A DNA stretch of 64,000 nt from UBA9300 sp032260385 (GCA_032260385.1 JAVVEL010000001.1:1-64000); one strand, 5' to 3'; positions 51,913 through 59,353 are shown, counted from the first letter of the stretch. Numbers and translations: made by a program. Notes: generated by a model from the sequence alone, not told the origin.

Positions 51913-52332
51913 ATGAAAACACTTAGAATTTTTACTATTGGCTTGTTAATGACAGGATTGGGATTCGGATTAATCTCAATGACCCCTCAGCAACAGAAAA
52001 TGCCTGAGCCCTGGGAAGTTCCTGCCAAGTACAAAAGTATGGAGAATCCTGTTGAAGCCAACGCGGCAAGCATTCAGAAAGGAGAGGCCCTTTACAAGAG
52101 GAATTGTGCTTCATGTCACGGGAAAGCAGGACTGGGTGACGGTGTAAAAGCTCGCGCTCTCAAAACCTTTCCCGGAGACTTTTCAGGTGATCTTTACCAG
52201 AACCAGACCGACGGTGAGCATTTCTACAAAACTAAATTCGGACGCGGTGAAATGCCCGCTTATGAAAATAAAATTCCTGATGAAGACATATGGCACATGG
52301 TAAACTATATGCGTACATTTAAAGCCAAGTAA
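51913..52332 (+). CDS. Monohaem cytochrome c (class I-like)
   Basis: The 139-residue exported protein has a signal peptide (about residues 1-22) and a single haem motif CASCHGKAGLGDG at about 65-69, with the distal methionine region GRGEMPAYENKIPDEDIWHMVNYMRTF typical of cytochrome c class I/ActE-like proteins. It is the last gene of the operon, 50 bases after the Ig-like protein gene and before a strong terminator. It could carry electrons from the complex to an oxidase, a reductase or an outer-membrane partner. Confidence 0.88.
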   Translation: MKTLRIFTIGLLMTGLGFGLISMTPQQQKMPEPWEVPAKYKSMENPVEANAASIQKGEALYKRNCASCHGKAGLGDGVKARALKTFPGDFSGDLYQNQTDGEHFYKTKFGRGEMPAYENKIPDEDIWHMVNYMRTFKAK

Positions 52333-52357
52333 AACAAATTAGGACGAATTATTGAGG

Positions 52358-52386
52358 GCACGGGTCAAACGATCCGTGCTTTTTTT
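52358..52386 (+). terminator. Terminator of the cytochrome operon
   Basis: GCACGG (52358-52363) pairs with CCGTGC (52374-52379) across a 10-base loop and is followed by seven T residues. This ends the eight-gene operon that starts near 45.7 kb. Confidence 0.85.
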
Positions 52387-52453
52387 ATGTTATAATGGGA
52401 CCGAACAGGACGAGTATCCCGAGTTCACGGTGTGAGTCAGTACTGGAACCGAA

Positions 52454-52516
52454 GAACCTGAGTTTGCTGAATGCAAGCGGGGGTGACGAGCTCGGCGAGC
52501 CCTGCTCAAGCAGGGG
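52454..52516 (+). repeat. Dispersed intergenic repeat, copy B
   Basis: GAACCTGAGTTTGCTGA to CTCAAGCAGGGGA is the second copy of the element at 3910-3971, with the shared core GGTGACGAGC. Both copies lie in convergent or divergent gaps, in the same orientation relative to the window. Confidence 0.7.
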
Positions 52517-52590
52517 ACTTATAATGGATTATTGACTTGTCCCGAATATTCAGGACTAAGACTTCCAATCTTCCAGTCTTCCAGTCTTCC

Positions 52591-52623
52591 AAAAAAAAGA
52601 GGCTCCCACGCAGGGAACCTCTT
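52591..52623 (-). terminator. Terminator of the hexahaem lipoprotein gene
   Basis: On the minus strand the hairpin AGAGGTTCCC/GGGAGCCTCT is followed by eight T residues, 23 bases after the stop codon of the hexahaem gene. Confidence 0.88.
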
Positions 52624-52645
52624 CGTATTGGTATGAAGACTATCT

Positions 52646-53788
52646 TTATTTAGTTATTCCAAAGACTACTTCAAGAGTATTAAGAAGAACTGCTTCGGTG
52701 TAGGCGGGATTATGGAAGCCTATGCTCCTGTCTTCTTCAATTGCCTGCCAGTTGGTGAAGGCTGCAAGGTGTTCTTCTGTCTGAGGACCAATTGCCGGGA
52801 CATGTACCAGGTAACCGTCGGCATCCATAACACCGGCATCCTGTAGTTCCACCATCAGGTCTTCAAGAAGTCCCGCTATGGTTGTCTGTATTCTATCCAG
52901 GTGTGTATCAAGATCATACGTGGCGATTCCTCCATCATGGCAAGAATTACATGTTGCATTCCAGTTTGGAACAACTGATCCGTGGTATTCATATCCAACA
53001 TTGAATGTATGACCACCGGCCTGGGTGCCATAAGCATCATACATATGGCAGTTTACACAGCCGTCTGAAGCTGTCTCAACAAGGTGGTTCTGAGTGCTTG
53101 GGTATGGTGTTGTTCCCACAAATTCAAAAAGACCCTCTCCCACATATATATTATATTGTGGTCCATGGTGAACTCCCCACCTGTAGGAATTCGCGGTATA
53201 GGTTGCTGTTCCACCGTCGTCCCAGTTGGTAAGTGTGGTCTCGAGCTCCCTGGCCTGGTGGCAACCGGTACACATATTGCCGGCACCAATATTTACGGAT
53301 GTGGTTGTTGAGCCGTCAACACTGTGCCATCCAACAGTAGCGTCGGTTTTCATCAGGTCCCAGTCAGCTGTTGTGTAGGTGTTATGGATATTGTGGCAGG
53401 TGTAGCAATTGATCTGGTTGGGATTGTCAATTGCTGCAGTTGCTTCCTTATTACCAATTGTTGATGCGAAGTCACCTGCTGCATTAACCTCAAGGAAGCC
53501 CTGGCTGGTATGACACGGAGCGCAACCAGCACCGTTCCTTTCAGCATTCCCACCTGTGGCGTGAACAGATGCTTCCCACTGTGCTGAGGCAGCAGTAATA
53601 ATCTGATTGTTGTCATGGCATTCAACACAGCCTGCTGTGCCTGAAGGCCCCGTCGGCCCGGCCGGTCCTGTTGGTCCTGTTGGTCCTGTTGGTCCTTCAG
53701 GCCCCTGTGGTCCTGCAGGTCCTTCACAGCCAGTGAAGGCAAAGATAAGACCTGCAAAAATCAATAGTAAAAATGATAGTTTCTTCAT
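52646..53788 (-). CDS. Hexahaem cytochrome c lipoprotein with collagen-like stalk
   Basis: The 380-residue lipoprotein (lipobox FTGC, Cys21) has, directly after the lipid cysteine, ten Gly-X-Y triplets (GPAGPQGPEGPT..., residues 23-52). Then come six CxxCH haem motifs (CVECH at 54, CAPCH, CYTCH, CTGCH, CVNCH and CNSCH) with extra histidines that could be axial ligands. The last about 80 residues lack haem motifs. A collagen-like spacer next to a lipid anchor suggests a display stalk holding a multihaem domain away from the membrane, probably at the cell surface. It is divergent from the FNR-like regulator gene. Confidence 0.87.
   Translation of the reverse strand: MKKLSFLLLIFAGLIFAFTGCEGPAGPQGPEGPTGPTGPTGPAGPTGPSGTAGCVECHDNNQIITAASAQWEASVHATGGNAERNGAGCAPCHTSQGFLEVNAAGDFASTIGNKEATAAIDNPNQINCYTCHNIHNTYTTADWDLMKTDATVGWHSVDGSTTTSVNIGAGNMCTGCHQARELETTLTNWDDGGTATYTANSYRWGVHHGPQYNIYVGEGLFEFVGTTPYPSTQNHLVETASDGCVNCHMYDAYGTQAGGHTFNVGYEYHGSVVPNWNATCNSCHDGGIATYDLDTHLDRIQTTIAGLLEDLMVELQDAGVMDADGYLVHVPAIGPQTEEHLAAFTNWQAIEEDRSIGFHNPAYTEAVLLNTLEVVFGITK
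53633..53722 (-). repeat. Collagen-like Gly-X-Y coding repeat
   Basis: Within the hexahaem gene, 90 bases code ten Gly-X-Y triplets, most of them GPT, GPA, GPQ, GPE or GPS, using near-identical GGTCCTGTT-like codons on the opposite strand. Such repeats can expand or contract by slippage, which would change stalk length. Confidence 0.85.
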
Positions 53789-53892
53789 AGGTTTAAAGTT
53801 TTAATATTTGTTTATATTCTCTCTTTATTTAATTTTATGCAATGTAGGTATTTTTTTCATTGTTACTTTATCTAACAGTATTGATCTTGTCC

Positions 53893-53924
53893 TTTGCATT
53901 AAATGATAGTTTCTCGTATCTTTG
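53893..53924 (+). promoter_or_regulatory. Promoter of the FNR-like regulator gene
   Basis: TTTG (53893-53896) and TATCTTTG (53917-53924) are 20 bases apart, a perfect Bacteroidota promoter. The FNR-type palindrome 53925-53938 starts right after the -7 element and so covers the transcription start, a position expected for repression of the regulator by its own product. Confidence 0.85.
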
Positions 53925-53938
53925 TTGATATATATCAA
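53925..53938. promoter_or_regulatory. FNR-type palindrome at the regulator promoter
   Basis: TTGATATATATCAA is an exact TTGAT-N4-ATCAA site. It is extended to a 16-nt perfect palindrome by flanking G and C (53924-53939). It overlaps the predicted start of the regulator transcript and lies about 137 bases upstream of the divergent hexahaem lipoprotein start, so it could serve both directions. Confidence 0.8.
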
Positions 53939-54026
53939 CTAGCAAGATGTTATTCGACATTAGCCTTGTTGATATCATAATTCACATATGTAGTATAATT
54001 ACGCTTTCAAAAGAGGGAGTAAATCT

Positions 54027-54719
54027 ATGACAAAGAAGAATATTTGCAATTGTATAGATTGCAAAGAGGGCTGGGCAAATTTCAAAGTACTGACAGAAGA
54101 AGAACTTGAGTTACTTGAAAAAAGCAGGTATGAGGCTACATTCAGGCCGGGAGAAATGATTGTCAAGCAATCATCTCCTGCCTCAAATGCAGTTTTCCTC
54201 CGCTCGGGACTGGCAAAAATATACATGGAAGGACAGGGACAGAAGAACCTGATCATTAACATTGTTAAACCGGGAAAAATGATAGTGGGGCCTGGAGTGT
54301 ATACCGATTTAAGGCATTCTTATTCGGTTTCAAGTATTGATGAGGTAAAAGCATGTTTTGTAAGTGTTGAAGTGATAAAAGAATTATCCAGGCAGAACAA
54401 AGACTTTGCGGACGGTATTATGAAGGAAATAAGTTTAATGTCAAATTTTTACCTCAATAAACTGCTGAGCATGACACAGAAAAAAATGCCCGGCCGTGTG
54501 GCTGAGATTCTTTTATACCTTGCCAATGAAGTATTTTGTTCAGATGAATTCAAGCCCTTGCTCACCAGGCATGAGATGGCCGATATGGCAGGGATGGCCA
54601 AGGAGAGCATTGTAAGGATACTGAAGGATTTTTCAAATGAGGGTATAATTTGTTCAGACTGTCCTGAAATAAAAATATTGAAGAAAGAGACACTCGAAAT
54701 GATATCAGAAAACGGATAA
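54027..54719 (+). CDS. FNR-like Crp-family transcription regulator
   Basis: The 230-residue regulator has an N-terminal Cys-rich segment (Cys7, Cys9, Cys12) and a fourth cysteine (Cys110, DEVKACFVSVEVIKEL) at the place matching FNR Cys122. A cyclic-nucleotide-type beta-roll (about 20-120), a long dimerisation helix (about 125-150) and a helix-turn-helix (about 183-205; TRHEMADMAGMAKESIVRILKDF) follow. The four cysteines suggest a [4Fe-4S] cluster sensing oxygen. The E-S-x-x-R recognition helix (KESIVRIL) is the FNR-type reader of TTGAT half-sites, and two such boxes are in this window. It is eight bases upstream of ccsBA, so both are cotranscribed. Confidence 0.88.
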   Translation: MTKKNICNCIDCKEGWANFKVLTEEELELLEKSRYEATFRPGEMIVKQSSPASNAVFLRSGLAKIYMEGQGQKNLIINIVKPGKMIVGPGVYTDLRHSYSVSSIDEVKACFVSVEVIKELSRQNKDFADGIMKEISLMSNFYLNKLLSMTQKKMPGRVAEILLYLANEVFCSDEFKPLLTRHEMADMAGMAKESIVRILKDFSNEGIICSDCPEIKILKKETLEMISENG

Positions 54720-54727
54720 TATTACTT

Positions 54728-57700
54728 ATGAAACTTAATTTTAAAATGCTTTTTTCACCCGTTTTTACGGGTGTTTTGTTTGTGGTCTTCATTGTTGCCA
54801 TGGCAGCGGCCACTTTTATAGAGAATGATTTCGGAGCAGCGTCGGCTCGCCAGATGGTATATAACAGCAAATGGTTTGAACTGGTATTCCTGCTGCTGGT
54901 CATTAACATGATCGGGCAGGTCTTTACATTTAAGCTCTATAAAAAGAAAAAACTTACAATACTGATTTTTCACCTTTCATTTATTGTGATTGTTGCAGGA
55001 GCTGCTATTACAAGATATACAGGCTACGATGGAAGCGTACATATTCGTGAGGGCCAGTCTGTCTCATACGGGATGAGCGGAGATGAATATATGGCAGTTA
55101 ATATTTATGACAGCAGCGACAGATTGCTCCTGTCGCATAGAGAGAAAGTTATGGTGACAAATACTTCACTGGGAAGTTTCTATAAGGAAGATAAAATCAA
55201 TGGAAGCCCTTTTTCGGTCAGGTATTCAAGATATATACCAAATGCCAGTGAATCGGTGGTTGATACTGAAGGAGGGAGACCCATGGCAGCTTTACTTGTG
55301 ACGAATGCAAAGAGGTTCCGTGAGGTGGTGTACCTGGCAGAAGGAGACATTAAAATAGTTGATAAGCTGAAGATAGGCTTTGGTGTGGATGAAAGTTGTG
55401 ACCTGAATATAAGTCTGAAGGCTGATACTTTCACTGTGAGGTCGAGTAAGGAACTCACAGGTATGAGTATGATGACAAGGGAATCGATCACTATCCCTGC
55501 GGGAGAAGAGGCCCCTTTCAGGGAAATGCTTATTTACAGCACTCCCAATTACCGCATAGTCCCACAGAAATTATCCCTCAGTGGAACTGTGGTGCCCATC
55601 AGCGTGAACACGGAAAATTCAATTACCGGCAAGGATGCCTTCGAAATTGAACTCAGATACGGGACTGAGTTCAGAAAATTGTACGTATATGATGTTTACA
55701 ATGGAGAAATTGATACGGCTGAAACAAAAATTGGTTCCGAAAGCTTTGTGTTAACATATGGACCGGAGAGGATAGAATTTCCCTTTTCTTTAATGCTGGA
55801 GGATTTTAAGCTGGAAAGGTACCCGGGTTCATCAAGCCCTTCGGGCTATCGCAGCGAAGTAGTTCTAATTGATAAAGAGCACGACGTTAACATACCCTAT
55901 TCAATTTATATGAATAATATCCTCAAATATAGAGGTTACAGGTTTTATCAGTCGTCATATGACCCTGATGAAAAGGGAACCATATTGTCTGTTAACCATG
56001 ACATGATGGGGATGCTCGTTACTTATACGGGCTATGCCCTCCTCTTTGTTTTTATACTTCTTTCATTAATAAACAAGGATTCAGTTTTCCGCAGGGTGAA
56101 GCCATCCCTCTGGAGGAATTCCGGTTCCAGATTGTTGGGACTCATAATTGTATTCCTGGCAATCAATATTGGTGCCGCAGCTAATCCATCCAAAATAATT
56201 TATGAAAAGAAGAAAGTGGATGAATTTGGCAAGGTACTGGTGCAGGATCAGAAAGGGAGAACAAAGCCTCTTTATACCCTGAGTCATGACATCCTAAGGA
56301 AGATACACCGGAGCAACACTTATAATGGGCATTCTCCCATGCAGGTTTTTATGGGTTTCAGTACTGACTTTCAGAACTGGCAGGATGAGCCCCTGATAAA
56401 AGTATCAAATAAGGATCTGAGAACAAGAATAGGTATTACGGAAGAGTATGTTTCAATAAGCCAGCTTGTAGATTTTGAGAAGGGGGAATATATACTGGCC
56501 GGTATGATACAGGAGGTGGTGAATAAACCTGCCGGCGAAAGGGATAAGATGGATAAGGAGGTAATAAAGGTTGATGAAAGAGTGAATATAATAATGATGC
56601 TGGCAAGGGGAGAATTTTTCAGGCTTTTCCCGCTGCGGGATGGAACAGATAGTTGGGGTACACCATCGCAGTCTCTTAAGAATGCCCTGGATGAGAATGA
56701 CAGCCTGTATATCAGCAATATCCTGTCTCTTTATACGACCGCCTTGTATGAAGGTAAATCTTCAGGTAACTATAATGAGGCCGATGAGTATCTGGAGTCA
56801 CTGCTGAATTATCAGCGTAAATACGCAAGTTATGAGCTACCTTCGGGAAACCAGGTCAAGGCGGAAATATTCTATCACAAGTCAATGATCTTTGAACGCC
56901 TCTTTCCGTATTACGCAACAACAGGCATCATAATGCTTGTTATACTCATTACAATGATTATCAGGGGAAAGACTGGCAGGACACCCCTCATAAGGCTCTT
57001 TTCAGGTCTTATACTTCTGGGTTTTGTATTTCATACAGCAGGACTGGGTATACGATGGTATGTTTCAGGTCATTCACCTATGAGCAACGGCTATGAGTCG
57101 ATGCTTTTCATTTCGTGGGTGACTGTACTTGCAGGCCTTCTTTTCAGTCGCAGATCTTCCCTCACCCTTGCTGCCACGTCAGTGCTGGCATCACTCACAC
57201 TTATGGTAGCCCATCTCAGTTTTATGGACCCGGAAATAACCAACCTGGTGCCTGTCCTGCAGTCATACTGGCTGACACTTCATGTGTCAGTCATAACTGC
57301 CAGCTACGGCTTCCTGGGACTTGGAGCCATACTGGGACTGGTGAATATGATACTTTATGCCCTTAACACTCCGATGAACAGGAAACATATCCTGAAAACG
57401 CTTGATGACCTTACTGTAATTAATTACCGTACACTCTCACTTGGACTCTATTTTTTAACAATAGGAACCTTCCTGGGTGCGGTCTGGGCAAATGAATCTT
57501 GGGGGAGATACTGGGGATGGGATCCCAAGGAAACATGGTCATTGATAACCATGATGGTCTATGCTTTTGTTATCCATTCAAAGAATATAAAAGCACTTAA
57601 CAGCATTTTTGCCTTTAATATAATGTCGGTCTATGCTTTCTCATCGGTTCTTATGACCTATTTCGGTGTAAATTATTACCTGTCGGGCCTGCATTCATAT

Positions 57701-57820
57701 GCCGGAGGCGACTCCGTTCCCATACCTGCTTTCGTGTACATATCCATTGCGGTCTTACTGGCCCTGTCATTTTATTCCTACAGCAGGTATAACAGGATGG
57801 TTAAGGCCTTGACAAGCTGA
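54728..57820 (+). CDS. ccsBA: CcsBA cytochrome c haem-attachment protein (ResB-CcsA fusion)
   Basis: The 1030-residue system II cytochrome c synthetase has an N-terminal ResB-like half (helices near 10-30, 50-70 and 78-95 with a large periplasmic domain) and a C-terminal CcsA half with several helices. The signature WWD haem-handling loop reads WANESWGRYWGWDPKETWS (about 918-936), with histidines such as HTAGLGIRWYVSGHSPMSNGYE and WLTLHVSVITASYG nearby. It exports haem and attaches it to CxxCH motifs. It is eight bases downstream of the FNR-like gene, and matches the abundance of c-type cytochromes beside it. Confidence 0.93.
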   Translation: MKLNFKMLFSPVFTGVLFVVFIVAMAAATFIENDFGAASARQMVYNSKWFELVFLLLVINMIGQVFTFKLYKKKKLTILIFHLSFIVIVAGAAITRYTGYDGSVHIREGQSVSYGMSGDEYMAVNIYDSSDRLLLSHREKVMVTNTSLGSFYKEDKINGSPFSVRYSRYIPNASESVVDTEGGRPMAALLVTNAKRFREVVYLAEGDIKIVDKLKIGFGVDESCDLNISLKADTFTVRSSKELTGMSMMTRESITIPAGEEAPFREMLIYSTPNYRIVPQKLSLSGTVVPISVNTENSITGKDAFEIELRYGTEFRKLYVYDVYNGEIDTAETKIGSESFVLTYGPERIEFPFSLMLEDFKLERYPGSSSPSGYRSEVVLIDKEHDVNIPYSIYMNNILKYRGYRFYQSSYDPDEKGTILSVNHDMMGMLVTYTGYALLFVFILLSLINKDSVFRRVKPSLWRNSGSRLLGLIIVFLAINIGAAANPSKIIYEKKKVDEFGKVLVQDQKGRTKPLYTLSHDILRKIHRSNTYNGHSPMQVFMGFSTDFQNWQDEPLIKVSNKDLRTRIGITEEYVSISQLVDFEKGEYILAGMIQEVVNKPAGERDKMDKEVIKVDERVNIIMMLARGEFFRLFPLRDGTDSWGTPSQSLKNALDENDSLYISNILSLYTTALYEGKSSGNYNEADEYLESLLNYQRKYASYELPSGNQVKAEIFYHKSMIFERLFPYYATTGIIMLVILITMIIRGKTGRTPLIRLFSGLILLGFVFHTAGLGIRWYVSGHSPMSNGYESMLFISWVTVLAGLLFSRRSSLTLAATSVLASLTLMVAHLSFMDPEITNLVPVLQSYWLTLHVSVITASYGFLGLGAILGLVNMILYALNTPMNRKHILKTLDDLTVINYRTLSLGLYFLTIGTFLGAVWANESWGRYWGWDPKETWSLITMMVYAFVIHSKNIKALNSIFAFNIMSVYAFSSVLMTYFGVNYYLSGLHSYAGGDSVPIPAFVYISIAVLLALSFYSYSRYNRMVKALTS

Positions 57821-57845
57821 TTGGTGTTTCGCAAGAAGAGGCTAA

Positions 57846-57967
57846 GGGAGGCTACACATTCGCTGGCGCAGATCTCCCGTTCCGGGACATGCTTCGGCCG
57901 ACAGAAGGGAGGCTCCACCTTCGCTGGCGCAGATCTCCCGTTCCGGGACATGCTTCGGCCGACAGAG
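57846..57967 (+). repeat. Two-copy 61-bp tandem repeat
   Basis: Units 57846-57906 and 57907-57967 are identical except for two substitutions near the start (and the last base). Each begins GGGAGGCT and contains TTCGCTGGCGCAGAT followed by TCTCCCGTTCCGGGA, a short hairpin, and GCTTCGGCCGAC. The near-identity implies a recent duplication or conversion. It lies between ccsBA and the GH43 gene. The core is shared with the sequence after pnp (19404-19418). Confidence 0.9.
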
Positions 57968-58029
57968 TAAGGCTAAGGAAGATGGATCAGGGGCATAGGA
58001 ATATTTAAAGAATAGTCATATATACAAAT

Positions 58030-59094
58030 ATGAAACCGCTGATATTAATAATATTAACATATTCATTAATCATTTTTTCCTGTAAAACAGGCACAGGGGA
58101 AAGTGAAGAATCATATTCCGGTAATCCTGTCCTGCCGGGCTGGTACGCTGATCCGGAGGGGATAATAATTGATAATGAGTACTGGATCTTTCCAACATGG
58201 TCAGACCGCTACGGTGATTCTGTTGCAGTGACCCATTTTACGGAACAACAACTTAATTTCAGGTCTAATGCAATTAATAAGCAATACCTGAAGCAAACTT
58301 ACCTTGATGCTTTCTCATCACCTGATCTCGTGCACTGGGAGAAGCACCCTGTGGTATTAAGTGTGGAAAATGTTGACTGGGCAGCATATTCCGTATGGGC
58401 ACCATCAATAGTAGAAGGCGATGGCCGATATTACCTCTTCTTTTCTGCCAACGATATCCAGAGTAATGAGGAAACCGGAGGAATAGGTGTGGCTGTAGCC
58501 GACAGGCCGGAAGGGCCCTATAAAGATGAATTGGGTAAGCCACTGATAGGTGAGTTCCATAATGGTGCCCAGCCTATAGACCAGCATGTTTTCCGTGATG
58601 ATGATAATCAGTACTATATGTATTATGGTGGATGGAGGCACTGCAATGTTGTTAAACTTGCTAATGACCTGCTCAGTCTGCTACCATTTGAAGATGGTGT
58701 GTTTTTTAAGGAAATCACCCCTGAAAACTATGTGGAAGGTCCTTTCATGCTCAAACGTAAAGGCCTTTACTACCTTATGTGGTCTGAAGGAGGCTGGGGA
58801 GGTCCCGGTTACAGTGTGGCCTATGCTATTGGAGACTCACCGGTCGGTCCGTTTGAACGTATAGGCAAGATACTTCAGCAGGATTCAACAGTGGCAACGG
58901 GAGCAGGTCATCATTCAGTTATAAGCATACCGGGGAAGGATGAATACTTTATCGTTTATCATCGCCGTCCGCTTGACACCGATAACCCTCACCACAGGGT
59001 GGTTTGTATTGATAAGCTGACCTTTGATGAAGAGGGGTTTATAGAGCCTGTGAAAATCACCTTCAAGGGAGTTAAAAGACAAGTTTTAAATTAG
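58030..59094 (+). CDS. GH43-like glycoside hydrolase lipoprotein
   Basis: The 354-residue lipoprotein (signal ends IIFSC, Cys18) has a five-bladed beta-propeller GH43 pattern. Predicted catalytic acids are Asp in GWYADPEG, Asp in PIDQHVFRDDDNQYYMYYGG and Glu in NYVEGPFMLKRKGLYYLMWSEGG. GH43 enzymes remove arabinose, xylose or galactose side chains from plant-type polysaccharides. The subfamily cannot be assigned. No SusCD pair is immediately adjacent, although a SusC starts at 61214, so a loose polysaccharide locus may continue past the window. Confidence 0.85.
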   Translation: MKPLILIILTYSLIIFSCKTGTGESEESYSGNPVLPGWYADPEGIIIDNEYWIFPTWSDRYGDSVAVTHFTEQQLNFRSNAINKQYLKQTYLDAFSSPDLVHWEKHPVVLSVENVDWAAYSVWAPSIVEGDGRYYLFFSANDIQSNEETGGIGVAVADRPEGPYKDELGKPLIGEFHNGAQPIDQHVFRDDDNQYYMYYGGWRHCNVVKLANDLLSLLPFEDGVFFKEITPENYVEGPFMLKRKGLYYLMWSEGGWGGPGYSVAYAIGDSPVGPFERIGKILQQDSTVATGAGHHSVISIPGKDEYFIVYHRRPLDTDNPHHRVVCIDKLTFDEEGFIEPVKITFKGVKRQVLN

Positions 59095-59236
59095 GGATTA
59101 TTCCTCCTCGCTCTGCTCGGAGTCATGATCCCTTTGGGGAATTACCTTCGGCCATTTAAAGCCGGCTGCCTGCGGCAGCCTTGTCTTTTTCCCCTTCTAC
59201 GGCTTATAACAGCAAGCTGTTAAGGCCTTATAAGTG
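59095..59236. other. Intergenic structured region after GH43
   Basis: The stretch before the tRNA terminator holds the left arm (59149-59166) of an 18-bp inverted repeat, a hairpin GGCTGCC-TGC-GGCAGCC (59163-59179) and an inverted repeat CTTATAA/TTATAAG around an AACAG/CTGTT hairpin (about 59203-59234). No coding signal was found. Confidence 0.65.
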
Positions 59237-59278
59237 AAAAAAGCCGGCACACATCAGTGTGCCGGCTTTAAATGGCCG
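59149..59278. repeat. 18-bp perfect inverted repeat beside tRNA-His
   Basis: CGGCCATTTAAAGCCGGC (59149-59166) is the exact reverse complement of 59261-59278, with 94 bases between. The right arm ends one base from the tRNA-His gene and shares its GCCGGC with the tRNA terminator stem, so the long pairing and the terminator hairpin compete. Confidence 0.75.
59237..59266 (-). terminator. tRNA-His terminator
   Basis: On the minus strand the stem GCCGGCACAC/GTGTGCCGGC (10 bp, perfect, 4-base loop) is followed by six T residues. It is 13 bases downstream of the tRNA 3' end. Confidence 0.9.
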
Positions 59279-59353
59279 GGTGAAAGATGGGATTCGAACC
59301 CACGACCCCTGGAACCACAATCCAGTGCTCTAACCAACTGAGCTACATTCACC
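59279..59353 (-). tRNA. tRNA-His (anticodon GTG)
   Basis: The minus strand reads GGTGAATGTAGCTCAGTTGG, then the anticodon arm CTGGATTGTGGTTCCAG (anticodon GTG), then GTGGGTTCGAATCCCAT and the acceptor 3' strand CTTTCACC. The extra 5' G (G-1) pairs with C73, diagnostic for tRNA-His. The acceptor stem has one apparent T-T mismatch (position 6 with 67). CCA is not encoded. The D, anticodon and T arms are otherwise normal. Confidence 0.95.

Larger units (their letters stand above)
52333..52645. other. Intergenic region between convergent cytochrome genes
   Basis: The 313-base gap contains a rightward terminator (52358-52386), one copy of the dispersed repeat (52454-52516), several CTTCCA-type short repeats (about 52562-52590) and a leftward terminator (52591-52623). 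No coding signal was found. Confidence 0.75.

Noticed and set aside
45756..52332. Alternative complex III or NrfAH nitrite reductase
   Set aside because: There is no ActB-type Mo/Fe-S subunit, no second NrfD and no CxxCK haem motif, so neither name is supported.
53353..53757. Second minus-strand frame with QDQQDQQDQ-like repeats
   Set aside because: It is the frameshifted reading of the collagen-like coding repeat, not a separate gene.
53607..53804. Antisense frame opposite the hexahaem gene, rich in GPVGP repeats
   Set aside because: It mirrors the Gly-X-Y repeat of the real gene on the other strand, and its start and end have no coding support.
57846..57967. CRISPR array
   Set aside because: Only two adjacent 61-bp units with no spacers and no cas genes.
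59101..59160. Integrated element at tRNA-His
   Set aside because: No integrase or direct repeat of the tRNA 3' end is seen; only an inverted repeat, so no mobile element is called.
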